Positions 1 through 5,111 of a stretch of 5,111 nt of DNA are shown one piece after another. Numbering within the stretch: the first letter of the stretch is position 1; every line of letters starts with the position of its first letter. The notes below the pieces were generated by a model. That model ran no database searches. It saw only the letters and a list, made by a program, of their open reading frames with translations, and was not told the DNA's origin. The DNA comes from Planctomycetota bacterium (GTDB taxonomy: Bacteria; Planctomycetota; UBA1135; GCA-002686595). A program made the translations under genes and the position numbers. The stretch covers positions 1 through 5,111 of the forward strand of contig JABFRZ010000373.1 in assembly GCA_013140785.1 (NCBI GenBank), in the 5' to 3' direction.

Positions 1-462
1 CAGCGGGGCCTGGCCGTGGCCGGCGTCTTGTGCGCCGCGCTGACCCTGCCGGGCCTTGGCGCCCCGACGCTCACGGAGTTCCGCGCGCACCTCCCGGAGC
101 TGCCGGCCGGCATCGACTACGAGGTCTGGCGTCGCTCGCTCGCCGCGGCGGAAGTGGCGCTGCACGCCGATCCGGACGACGGACAAGCCGAGATGCAGCG
201 CGGCATCGCGCTCCTGTGCCTCGGGCGCGCCGCGGACGCCCGCGCGTCCTTCCAGCGCCAGGAGACGCTCGGCTTCCAGGTGGCGAAGGCGCTCTACAAC
301 CAGGCCTGCGCCGAGGTGAAGCTCGGCCGCCACGAGGACGCGCTCGTCAGCCTCATGCGCGCCGCCGACGCCGGGCTCGACGTGGCCAGCTACGTTGCAG
401 AGGACCCCGACCTCGCCGAGCTGCGCGTGCATCCGGACTTCGCGGCCGCATTCGGGCCCTGA
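1..462 (+). CDS. Exported TPR-repeat protein, 5' end outside window
   Basis: The frame is open from the first base and ends at TGA 460-462, giving 153 visible residues. The visible N-terminus (QRGLAVAGVLCAALTLPGLGA, from residue 1) looks like the hydrophobic core and small-residue cleavage site of a Sec signal peptide. A start at GTG 16 would remove the basic residue in front of the core, so the true start is probably just upstream of the window. Two TPR-like helical pairs follow, about residues 61-93 (QRGIALLCLGRAADARASF) and 94-127 (ALYNQACAEVKLGRHEDAL), each with the W/L-G-Y/A-A spacing of the family. The end contains DPDLAELRVHPDF, a closing motif common in small bacterial TPR proteins. 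TPRs form protein-binding scaffolds; the partner is not visible. The protein is probably periplasmic or envelope-located. The next gene lies 101 bases downstream on the same strand, separated by a strong hairpin. Confidence 0.8.
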   Translation, partial: QRGLAVAGVLCAALTLPGLGAPTLTEFRAHLPELPAGIDYEVWRRSLAAAEVALHADPDDGQAEMQRGIALLCLGRAADARASFQRQETLGFQVAKALYNQACAEVKLGRHEDALVSLMRAADAGLDVASYVAEDPDLAELRVHPDFAAAFGP

Positions 463-503
463 TCCGTTTCGCGCGCGGGGAGCTCGTGGCGGAGCGCGGG
501 CAA

Positions 504-526
504 CGGCGCGGCCCGGGCCCGCGCCG
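504..526 (+). terminator. GC-rich hairpin after TPR gene, possible terminator
   Basis: Positions 504-511 (CGGCGCGG) and 519-526 (CCGCGCCG) form a perfect 8-bp all-G/C stem around a 7-base loop (CCCGGGC). It lies 42 bases past the TPR stop codon and before the preferred sulfotransferase start. No T-run follows, so it is not a classical intrinsic terminator. It could be a U-tract-less terminator, an mRNA 3'-end stabiliser or simply a product of the very high G+C content here. Confidence 0.4.
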
Positions 527-551
527 CTCAAGTCCGCTCGTCCGATGGCCC

Positions 552-556
552 GAGGG
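552..556 (+). promoter_or_regulatory. Shine-Dalgarno site deciding the GTG start
   Basis: GAGGG lies 7 bases before GTG 564, which is good spacing. The only earlier in-frame candidate in this spacer, GTG 486, has its GGAG only 3 bases away. That start would also add an Arg-rich leader encoded across the 504-526 hairpin. Start 564 is therefore preferred. Confidence 0.55.
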
Positions 557-563
557 AAGGCCC

Positions 564-1391
564 GTGGACCCGGCTGCCCCCCCTCTGAGCGTCGCGGGCG
601 CGCCGATCTTCGTCAGCTCCCCGAGCGCGCGCTGCGGCACCACGCTCGTCCAGCGCCTCCTCAACTCGAGCGCCGAGGTTCTGGTGTTCGGCGAGGGCGT
701 GGGCGCGGCGCTGGTCGAGCTCACGCAGTCCGTCGCGAGCCGCTCGAAGTCGCTCGCGCGCGTCGAGGAGCACCGCCGCGACCTCGCGCGCGCCCTGGCG
801 GGGGAGCAGTTCTGGTGCCCGCACCTGCTAGGGGACGCGTTCGGCTTCGTGCGCCTGTTCGTCGAGTCGCTGGAGCGTTTCGTGCTCTTCCACGAGGGCG
901 AGGCACGCGCCCATGGCCGCGCAGTGTGGGGCGCGAAGCTGCCCAGCGTGCCGGTCGCGGCCCTGGCGGCGATGCGCGCGGTGCTGCCCGGCTCGCGGAT
1001 CGTCTACGTCGTGCGCGATCTCGCCGCGGCGGCGCGCTCGGCCAAGTCGCGGCGCTTCCTGCGGGCTCCGGAGGACTTCGAGCGCTTCGCAAGGTCGTGG
1101 CGCGAGGGCGTGACGGGGATCGAGGAGCTGCGTGGGGATCCGGGTGTGACGGTGCTCGACTACGCGCGGCTCGAGCGGTGCGAGCCCGAGGTCCTGCGCG
1201 AGCTCGCGGCCTTCGCCGGGGTGGAGCGGCTCGATCCGCGCGTGTTGGGCGCGCGCGTCAACACCTGGGAGGGAGCGCACGAGCTCGGGCATGCGCCGGA
1301 TCAGAGGCTGGCGCCCGCCGAACTCGATCGGGAGGAGCTCGCAAGCCTGGAACGGGGGGCGGCAATGGAGCTACCCGCGGCTCCTCTCTGA
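564..1391 (+). CDS. Sulfotransferase family protein (PAPS-dependent)
   Basis: Predicted product is 275 aa, the usual size for a single-domain bacterial sulfotransferase. It should transfer sulfuryl from PAPS to a hydroxyl or amine of an unknown acceptor, in the cytoplasm; no signal peptide is visible. The 5'-phosphosulfate loop is at about residues 19-33 (SPSARCGTTLVQRLL), and the fold starts directly before it with the beta strand APIFVSS. The 3'-phosphate motif is at about 146-164 (IVYVVRDLAAAARSAKSRR), with R151 and S159 eight residues apart as in known family members. VWGAKLPSV (121-129) precedes it as in Sulfotransfer_3-like proteins. The loop reads ARCGTT rather than the common PRSGTT, so Cys replaces the usual Ser; this is a tolerated variant in my recollection of the family. 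The C-terminal part (about 205-265) is helical and variable. The substrate cannot be read from sequence. Neighbours do not define a sulfation pathway, and no PAPS synthesis gene is in view. The start is GTG, supported by the GAGGG site. Confidence 0.85.
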   Translation: MDPAAPPLSVAGAPIFVSSPSARCGTTLVQRLLNSSAEVLVFGEGVGAALVELTQSVASRSKSLARVEEHRRDLARALAGEQFWCPHLLGDAFGFVRLFVESLERFVLFHEGEARAHGRAVWGAKLPSVPVAALAAMRAVLPGSRIVYVVRDLAAAARSAKSRRFLRAPEDFERFARSWREGVTGIEELRGDPGVTVLDYARLERCEPEVLRELAAFAGVERLDPRVLGARVNTWEGAHELGHAPDQRLAPAELDREELASLERGAAMELPAAPL

Positions 1392-1481
1392 GCCGGCCGT
1401 CACGCAACCTGCGGCGCGTAGGGTCGCTCGGTCCATCCACGAAGGCACGCAGAACACCCCGCGGAGTGGATGAACGAATCG

Positions 1482-3152
1482 CTACGGACGCATCATCTGG
1501 AGGCGCACACCCGTGAAACCGTCCGACGCCACATCAAAGACGACGGGGCTGTGATCCTTGTGAACAGTATTCGGAGTCACCACAGAAATGCTATGAATTC
1601 CCGCATCAAGCCCGAGGAGTACATATGGGCTGCGTTCGAAGAGAAACGTGCTGACGTCTGACATGACAACAGAACCGTCTGTATCGATGATCGGCTCTCC
1701 TGGTGCGGTGTCGCAAGCCAGCTGCCCCTCATACGAACTGCCGTCCTCTCGGTCGATGGTAAGGACGACGCCTCGAAGGGCAACGCCTGGATCGACGTTC
1801 AATTCGCTGTCGATACCCGCAACAATACGGATGTTCTCGGCGCAGGTCCAACTCGAGAGTCTGGGGCCAAAGGAAATCGTCGCGGCATACTCGCCCACGG
1901 GCAGCGAGGCTATCTCCTGATCGTCGCCGGAATAGTCCACCTGCGAAAGCCGCACGATTACCGGAGCTGCCAGGCCAGCAACGGGGGATAACGTGAGGAT
2001 CGGGCTAGGGGAACGAGGTGGCCGATAGGGGGTGCAGGGGGGCGGCAACTGCCAGTGGAGTCGCAATGAACCCACCTCACTCCTCTTCTCGACGGCCAGC
2101 TCGCGGACTGGAAGCTCTCCGGCCACCAACGGACAGGCGTCCAGCACTGCCGTTGCGTCCTCGTACCCCGGGCACTGCAGGCCGAATCGGATGCCCGAGA
2201 GAGTAGGCCACGCTCGTTCGTGCGGATGCGGGAACAGGAAGAAGAAGGCCTTGTCGCTGCTCGTCAAGTAGGCCGGATCCATTCCGAGGAGTGGCAGGTG
2301 CGCAATGTCGATGCTACCTAGAGCCGTCGTATCGTCGGGTAGGAGGACTTCCTGCGCGCGCATCGCTCGCGGGACGTGTACCGGAGCCCCTTCAGGGGAA
2401 ACCAGCCTGATGCAGGCGCCAAACGCGGGTGCGGTGAGAAGGTCTACGGTGTCTTGTCCGGGCTCGCTCCACTGGATTCCGGAGAGTACGCCGTTTCCGC
2501 CTGCCACCAGCAGGTAGGCGGCGTCTTCATCGAGGCCGCTCAATGAATACTCTCCCAAGGCGTTGGTTCTCGTGGACAAGAACGGCGCGGCACTGGAAAC
2601 GCATGAAAGGTAATGATCGATGGAGGGTGTGCTCAGGCCTGCGTGCCGGGCCGCGACGATGATGCCGGGCCCAAGTGGAACGCCGACATGGTCGATCACT
2701 TTCCCGCGCAAAGAGCGGCCTCGAGCGAGCTCGATGTGAACGCTCAGGCTCGGCTCCCGAAGCGCGCGTTCGTGCAACGCGAAACCCGTGGCGCGCACTT
2801 CGATCGAAGAGAACGGCAACTGCTCGTACGGGGCCAGCAACTGGCCGGAAGCGTCTGTTTGCCCAAGCAAGCCAAATCCATGACTGCCGCGAGGTTGGCA
2901 ATACAGCAGCGCATCGGCAATCGGAACCTGACGTGTGTCGGTGACCAAGAAAACGCAGGCCCGTGAGGGCTCTTCTGCCACACTGGATCGCGACGGTGGC
3001 AGGACAACCACTGAGCCCTCTTCGATCGACTTGTGGACGGCGCGGTCATGATTCTCGCCGTCAGGTGTCGATTGGGGGCGGCCGCGCAAGAGAATCACGG
3101 CTCCCATCAAGAAGAGCATGCAGGCTAAGAAGGCAGTGAGAGCCCGCCTCAT
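1482..3152 (-). CDS. Membrane-anchored carboxypeptidase-regulatory-like repeat protein
   Basis: Predicted product is 556 aa. I do not recognise a specific gene. The N-terminus is RR followed by a hydrophobic segment (residues 4-22), giving a single membrane anchor with the rest outside the cytoplasm. A low-complexity linker (about 24-62) leads into beta-sandwich units of the carboxypeptidase regulatory / Cna-B type: one at about 64-142 with the turn TDASGQL, and a second at about 145-220 with TRTNALGEYSLSGL and the closing strand AAYLLVA. A weaker third unit may begin near 244. A Pro-rich stretch lies at 369-385, and LPVGEYAATISFG (417-429) looks like another unit's end. Such domains are structural or adhesive; no catalytic residues are evident. 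Nine cysteines lie outside the anchor. Start ATG 3152 is chosen because it overlaps the preceding stop as ATGA. No Shine-Dalgarno is present (a C8 run sits there), so translation probably depends on coupling. Codon third positions are less G/C-biased than in flanking genes. Confidence 0.75.
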   Translation of the reverse strand: MRRALTAFLACMLFLMGAVILLRGRPQSTPDGENHDRAVHKSIEEGSVVVLPPSRSSVAEEPSRACVFLVTDTRQVPIADALLYCQPRGSHGFGLLGQTDASGQLLAPYEQLPFSSIEVRATGFALHERALREPSLSVHIELARGRSLRGKVIDHVGVPLGPGIIVAARHAGLSTPSIDHYLSCVSSAAPFLSTRTNALGEYSLSGLDEDAAYLLVAGGNGVLSGIQWSEPGQDTVDLLTAPAFGACIRLVSPEGAPVHVPRAMRAQEVLLPDDTTALGSIDIAHLPLLGMDPAYLTSSDKAFFFLFPHPHERAWPTLSGIRFGLQCPGYEDATAVLDACPLVAGELPVRELAVEKRSEVGSLRLHWQLPPPCTPYRPPRSPSPILTLSPVAGLAAPVIVRLSQVDYSGDDQEIASLPVGEYAATISFGPRLSSWTCAENIRIVAGIDSELNVDPGVALRGVVLTIDREDGSSYEGQLACDTAPGEPIIDTDGSVVMSDVSTFLFERSPYVLLGLDAGIHSISVVTPNTVHKDHSPVVFDVASDGFTGVRLQMMRP

Positions 3153-3550
3153 TGGGGGGGGTCGTTCAAGCACTGGCCCGTGTAGGTTGATGAGCCATTA
3201 TTTTTGTTTATCTTTCTGATGAGTGTGCAGACGTCACCAGTCGGACACTCGCCGCTGCAATGGCCGCTCGCCCCCGGCACATTGGCCTCGTCCAGATAAA
3301 CATCGCAACAGTTGATGGTGCCAATGCTACCGCACGAACAGCCAGTGCCGTGCTGCACCGGCCCTACGGGGCAGTCCCCAACGCTACAGCTGTTGGTACA
3401 CGTCCATTCAAACACACCCGAATAGAGTTTCCGAACCGAACCTGTGCAATCAGCTTCGGGGTGAGGCGATGAGGTCGGAGGATTGGCGGCTGAAGCGAGC
3501 ATCGTGGAGGCCACTACGAGGGCCAGCTGCTTTACGAGGCGTTGGTTCAT
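3149..3550 (-). CDS. Small secreted Cys-rich protein (12 cysteines)
   Basis: Predicted product is 133 aa. I do not recognise the family. Start ATG 3550 is fixed by an excellent AAGGAG site 7 bases upstream. It also begins a clear Sec signal peptide: MNQRLVKQ, then a hydrophobic core (LALVVASTMLASAA), with cleavage likely near residues 20-22. The mature part is small, polar, Gly/Ser/Thr-rich and holds all 12 cysteines, at 35, 51, 55, 60, 71, 73, 81, 82, 98, 102, 108 and 127. The even number, export signal and CxC/CC pairs suggest six disulfides rather than metal binding, but this is inference. The tail has IRKINKNNGSSTYTG. It is the first gene of a two-gene unit, and its TGA overlaps the next ATG by 4 bases. 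Its final Pro-Pro-Gln codons are made from a C8 run. Local G+C is low (24 of 60 bases at 3181-3240). It could be a toxin-like, adhesive or surface component; nothing decides this. Confidence 0.8.
   Translation of the reverse strand: MNQRLVKQLALVVASTMLASAANPPTSSPHPEADCTGSVRKLYSGVFEWTCTNSCSVGDCPVGPVQHGTGCSCGSIGTINCCDVYLDEANVPGASGHCSGECPTGDVCTLIRKINKNNGSSTYTGQCLNDPPQ
3154..3161 (-). repeat. C8 homopolymer at gene junction
   Basis: The coding (minus) strand reads eight consecutive C immediately before the AATGA that contains both the stop of the Cys-rich gene and the start of the membrane protein. The run supplies part of the Asp, two Pro and part of the Gln codons of the upstream gene. It occupies the place where a Shine-Dalgarno would lie for the downstream gene. 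A run of nine would put both genes in one frame. Confidence 0.9.
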
Positions 3551-3557
3551 GGGGTTG

Positions 3558-3563
3558 CTCCTT
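3558..3563 (-). promoter_or_regulatory. Ribosome binding site of Cys-rich gene
   Basis: The minus strand reads AAGGAG, then 7 bases (CAACCCC), then ATG at 3550. This near-perfect anti-16S match rules out the upstream in-frame extension that would reach 3727. It shows that the signal-peptide start is the real one. Confidence 0.85.
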
Positions 3564-3631
3564 GGTTCTGGTCGGTTTCGTGCCACCTGATCCCGGATCG
3601 GCGGCCAGGTGCCAGCAAGGTGCACAGCGGC

Positions 3632-3641
3632 GGGGGGGGGG
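3632..3641. repeat. G10 homopolymer tract
   Basis: Ten consecutive G on the plus strand lie 48 bases before the FmdB-like start and 82 bases before the Cys-rich start. Runs of this length are prone to slippage and could alter promoter spacing or be misread in assembly. Confidence 0.9.
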
Positions 3642-3664
3642 CAAGCACTTTCCACCAAATCCCG

Positions 3665-3673
3665 TGCTATCCT
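3665..3673 (+). promoter_or_regulatory. Possible extended -10 for FmdB-like gene
   Basis: TGCTATCCT matches an extended -10 (TGnTATnnT), and the -35 position (near 3645-3650, GCACTT) is poor. Transcription would start near 3680, leaving a leader of only about 9 bases without a Shine-Dalgarno. This would fit a near-leaderless mRNA. The match is short and may be chance. Confidence 0.3.
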
Positions 3674-3688
3674 CCCGGCCCCCGCCCC

Positions 3689-3907
3689 ATGCCCATTTAC
3701 GAGTACCTCTGCTCCGCCTGCGGCCACGCCTTGGAGGCTCTCCTCTACGGCTCCGAACGCGCGCGCTGTCCCGAGTGCGAGGGCACGGAGCTCGAGAAGC
3801 AGTTCTCTGCCTTTGCCGCGCGCGGGGACACGCGCCCCGAACTCGCCCCGCCGGGCTCGTGCGGTACCTGCGGCGATCCGCGCGGCCCCGGGTCGTGCGC
3901 GCCCTGA
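3689..3907 (+). CDS. FmdB-family zinc-ribbon protein
   Basis: Predicted product is 72 aa, typical for the family. It begins MPIYEYLCSACGH, the hallmark FmdB/CxxC zinc-ribbon start, and has a second pair CPEC. C8, C11, C27 and C30 should bind one zinc ion. The conserved strand following (ELEKQFSAFA) is also present. The tail is rich in Gly, Pro and Cys (C58, C61, C70; GSCGTCGDPRGPGSC), as often seen in this family in Planctomycetota and Deltaproteobacteria-like lineages. FmdB proteins are named after a putative regulator of the formamidase operon in Methylophilus, but the role of most members is unknown; DNA or RNA binding is only presumed. ATG 3689 is chosen because the family motif starts exactly there, although no Shine-Dalgarno precedes it. 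It stands alone between divergent and convergent neighbours, so it is probably monocistronic. Confidence 0.93.
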   Translation: MPIYEYLCSACGHALEALLYGSERARCPECEGTELEKQFSAFAARGDTRPELAPPGSCGTCGDPRGPGSCAP

Positions 3908-3935
3908 CTCCTGGTCTCGCGCTCGCCCAGGACTC
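3906..3935. terminator. Inverted repeat between convergent genes, likely bidirectional terminator
   Basis: GACTCCTGG (3906-3914) pairs with CCAGGACTC (3927-3935) in 8 of 9 positions around a 12-base loop. It overlaps the FmdB-like stop codon and ends three bases before the stop of the opposing gene. Its placement suits termination in both directions. There is no T-run on either side, so it would not be a classical intrinsic terminator. Confidence 0.45.
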
Positions 3936-3938
3936 CGC

Positions 3939-5111
3939 TCACTTGACCGTGGTGAAGCTCCAGGTCTTCACCCGATCCGCCCACGCGGCGCGCGCGGTGT
4001 AGCGCGTCTTCTTCGCCAGCGGCGCCTTCGGGATCAGGCACCAGGCGTTCTCGGGCGCGCGCGCGACCTCGTGCACGGAATCCGGCGTGATGCGGTGGCA
4101 CTCGACCGCCTTCCCGTCCTGCGGCGAGCCGAGGAAGAGCTCGAGCTCGAGCGTGGGGCGTGTCTCGGGCTTCGGCAGGAAGAGCTGTATGGTGAGCGGA
4201 TAGCCGAGGCTCTCCATGTTGGCCCCTGGCACCGGGTTCGGCAGCTCCGGCATGAAGCGGCACGGCACCTCCTCATCGTCGGGCAGCGGCCAGACCACGA
4301 CGTGCTCCTTCCAGGGCGGGAGCACCAGCGAACCGACGTCCAGCACCACGACTTCTTCGCTCACACCGAAGCCGGCGCCGAACAGCCCGGGGTGGAGCAG
4401 CGGCAGGCGGTGATAGAACGTGGCCAGCCAGTCGCTCACGGCTTCCTCGGGATCGCTGTTGAGGGCGATCAACGAGCGCGAGCTCGCCAGCGAGCCTTCG
4501 GCCGTGAAGCCGCGCGCGTCCGGGTATTCGGCGTGCATCGCCGGCCAACGCGACTTCTGCCCGGGGTTGAGCGTCAGGTAACGCGCGTGCAGCTCCGCCG
4601 CGCGGCTGAGGTCCGGATCGAGCGCGACCACCGGGACCTCGGGGTTCTGGCCCTGCAGGGCATTGGCGCGCGCCTGGTTGAGTGCGTGCAGGGCCGCAGC
4701 GAACGGGCTAGTCGCCGGCGCGTTCTCGAGCTCGAGCTCCTGTAGGACCCCGATCGCTCGCGGTGGATCGATCCAGCGGCGCCAGCGCGCTTCGAGCTCG
4801 GGCAGCGGCCCACCCAGCGCGGCCTCGAGCGCATGCACCACGTCCGAGTTTGCGTCCGGGCTCGCCTGCGTGGCCGCCATCAACGCGCCCAAACGTTCCT
4901 CTTGCTGGAGCATCTCGCACACGAGCGTGGTCTTGAGCAGCACCTCGTCGCGGATCTTGCCGTCCTGGTCGAGCATCGCGCGCGACCAGAGCGGATCGCG
5001 GCCCTCGCGCGTCCGTTGGCGCATCCACGAGCGGCAGCCCCACAGGCTCTGGCGCGCCGAGCGCCACAGGGCCTGCTGCAGGAGGGGCTCTTCGCGCCGT
5101 GCGCTGGAGCG
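3939..5111 (-). CDS. CAP-domain protein with C-terminal Ig-like domain, 5' end outside window
   Basis: The frame stays open to the window edge, giving 390 visible residues, and the first in-window Met (base 5024) shows no sign of being a true start. Residues about 54-114 (LLKTTLVCEMLQ to ALGGPLPELEARWRRWI) resemble the end of a peptidase-MA/DUF1570-like helical region; this is a weak recollection. About 138-249 is a CAP/SCP-PR1-like domain: VVALDPDLSRAAELHARYL, then PAMHAEYPDARGFTAEG, then AVSDWLATFYHRLPLLHPGL and FGAGFG. H175, H193, E195 and H234 are possible pocket residues. The C-terminus, about 300-390, is a bacterial Ig-like (Big_5 type) domain with KAPLAKKTRYTARAAW and the closing strand KTWSFTTVK. 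Such proteins are exported; the signal peptide should lie beyond the window. The activity of bacterial CAP domains is mostly unknown. High G/C third positions match the chromosome-like flanks. Confidence 0.75.
   Translation of the reverse strand, partial: RSSARREEPLLQQALWRSARQSLWGCRSWMRQRTREGRDPLWSRAMLDQDGKIRDEVLLKTTLVCEMLQQEERLGALMAATQASPDANSDVVHALEAALGGPLPELEARWRRWIDPPRAIGVLQELELENAPATSPFAAALHALNQARANALQGQNPEVPVVALDPDLSRAAELHARYLTLNPGQKSRWPAMHAEYPDARGFTAEGSLASSRSLIALNSDPEEAVSDWLATFYHRLPLLHPGLFGAGFGVSEEVVVLDVGSLVLPPWKEHVVVWPLPDDEEVPCRFMPELPNPVPGANMESLGYPLTIQLFLPKPETRPTLELELFLGSPQDGKAVECHRITPDSVHEVARAPENAWCLIPKAPLAKKTRYTARAAWADRVKTWSFTTVK

Larger units (their letters stand above)
3551..3688. 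promoter_or_regulatory. Divergent intergenic region with regulatory potential
   Basis: These 138 bases separate the starts of the Cys-rich gene (-) and the FmdB-like gene (+), so promoters for both should lie here. The region holds a G10 tract (3632-3641), a CACCTG / CAGGTG inverted pair (3584-3589 and 3606-3611) flanking GATCCCGGATC (3589-3599), and two GTGCCA copies 29 bases apart (3580 and 3609). No convincing -10/-35 pair is seen on the minus strand. The short repeats are candidate operator elements only. Confidence 0.5.

Noticed and set aside
30..563. In-frame extension of the sulfotransferase back to base 30
   Set aside because: It overlaps the TPR frame, is Arg/Ala/Pro-rich shadow sequence, and contains the 504-526 hairpin. 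The family fold and a good Shine-Dalgarno support the start at 564.
1..1391. Broken TPR-sulfotransferase fusion split by a frameshift
   Set aside because: Such fusions exist, but here the TPR part has an export-type leader and a complete ending motif. The sulfotransferase has its own start and ribosome site, and a 101-base spacer with a hairpin separates them.
1434..1472. Inverted repeat CATCCAC / GTGGATG as a terminator of the convergent genes
   Set aside because: Only 7 bp of stem with a 25-base loop and no T-run; too weak to call.
395..1516. 373-aa plus-strand open frame
   Set aside because: Arg/Ala/Gly-rich with no domain. It is a shadow frame of the GC-rich TPR and sulfotransferase genes.
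3153..3173. GTG 3173 as start of the membrane protein
   Set aside because: It adds a short non-hydrophobic leader (VLERPPP, with V read as fMet) and has no Shine-Dalgarno. The ATGA overlap at 3152 is the more usual arrangement.
3580..3614. Sigma-54 (-24/-12) promoter for the Cys-rich gene, suggested by two minus-strand TGGCAC copies
   Set aside because: Neither copy has a TTGC-like -12 element at the right distance.
3551..3727. N-terminal extension of the Cys-rich gene to base 3727
   Set aside because: It would cover the divergent promoter region and the FmdB start. The AAGGAG site and signal peptide fix the start at 3550.
3609..4745. 378-aa plus-strand open frame opposite the CAP gene
   Set aside because: It overlaps the clear FmdB-like gene in another frame and runs antisense to the CAP protein. 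Its composition is Arg-rich and no motif is visible.

Overview
This is a gene-dense, mostly GC-rich bacterial window with five protein-coding genes. Two of them are cut by the window edges. I see no tRNA, rRNA, CRISPR array or insertion sequence. The style suggests Planctomycetota, or less likely Myxococcota: a TPR protein with an export signal, a sulfotransferase, an exported CAP/Ig-like protein, a carboxypeptidase-regulatory-like membrane-anchored protein and an FmdB protein with a Cys/Gly/Pro-rich tail. This is an inference from gene content and base composition, not a phylogenetic result.

Layout: (1) 1-462 (+) is the 3' part of a small exported TPR protein. (2) 463-563 is a GC-rich spacer with a strong perfect hairpin and a Shine-Dalgarno site. 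(3) 564-1391 (+) is a PAPS-type sulfotransferase. (4) 1392-1481 is a short convergent gap with no convincing terminator. (5) 3550-1482 (-) is a two-gene unit: a 133-aa secreted protein with 12 cysteines, then a 556-aa protein with one membrane anchor and carboxypeptidase-regulatory-like beta-sandwich domains. The two are joined by a 4-base ATGA overlap that sits directly on a run of eight C. (6) 3551-3688 is a divergent intergenic region with a G10 tract. (7) 3689-3907 (+) is an FmdB-type zinc-ribbon protein. (8) 3906-3935 is an inverted repeat between convergent genes. (9) 5111-3939 (-) is the 3' part of a larger exported protein with a CAP-like domain and a C-terminal bacterial Ig-like domain.

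The most interesting part is the minus-strand pair at 1482-3550. It is visibly poorer in G+C than both flanks and has relaxed third-position use. It pairs a disulfide-type secreted protein with a membrane-anchored beta-sandwich protein. Its junction is arranged so that a one-base insertion, or a -1 ribosomal slip, on the C8 run would fuse the two into a single 689-aa protein. The other genes look like ordinary chromosomal housekeeping or envelope genes and show no clear functional link to this pair.
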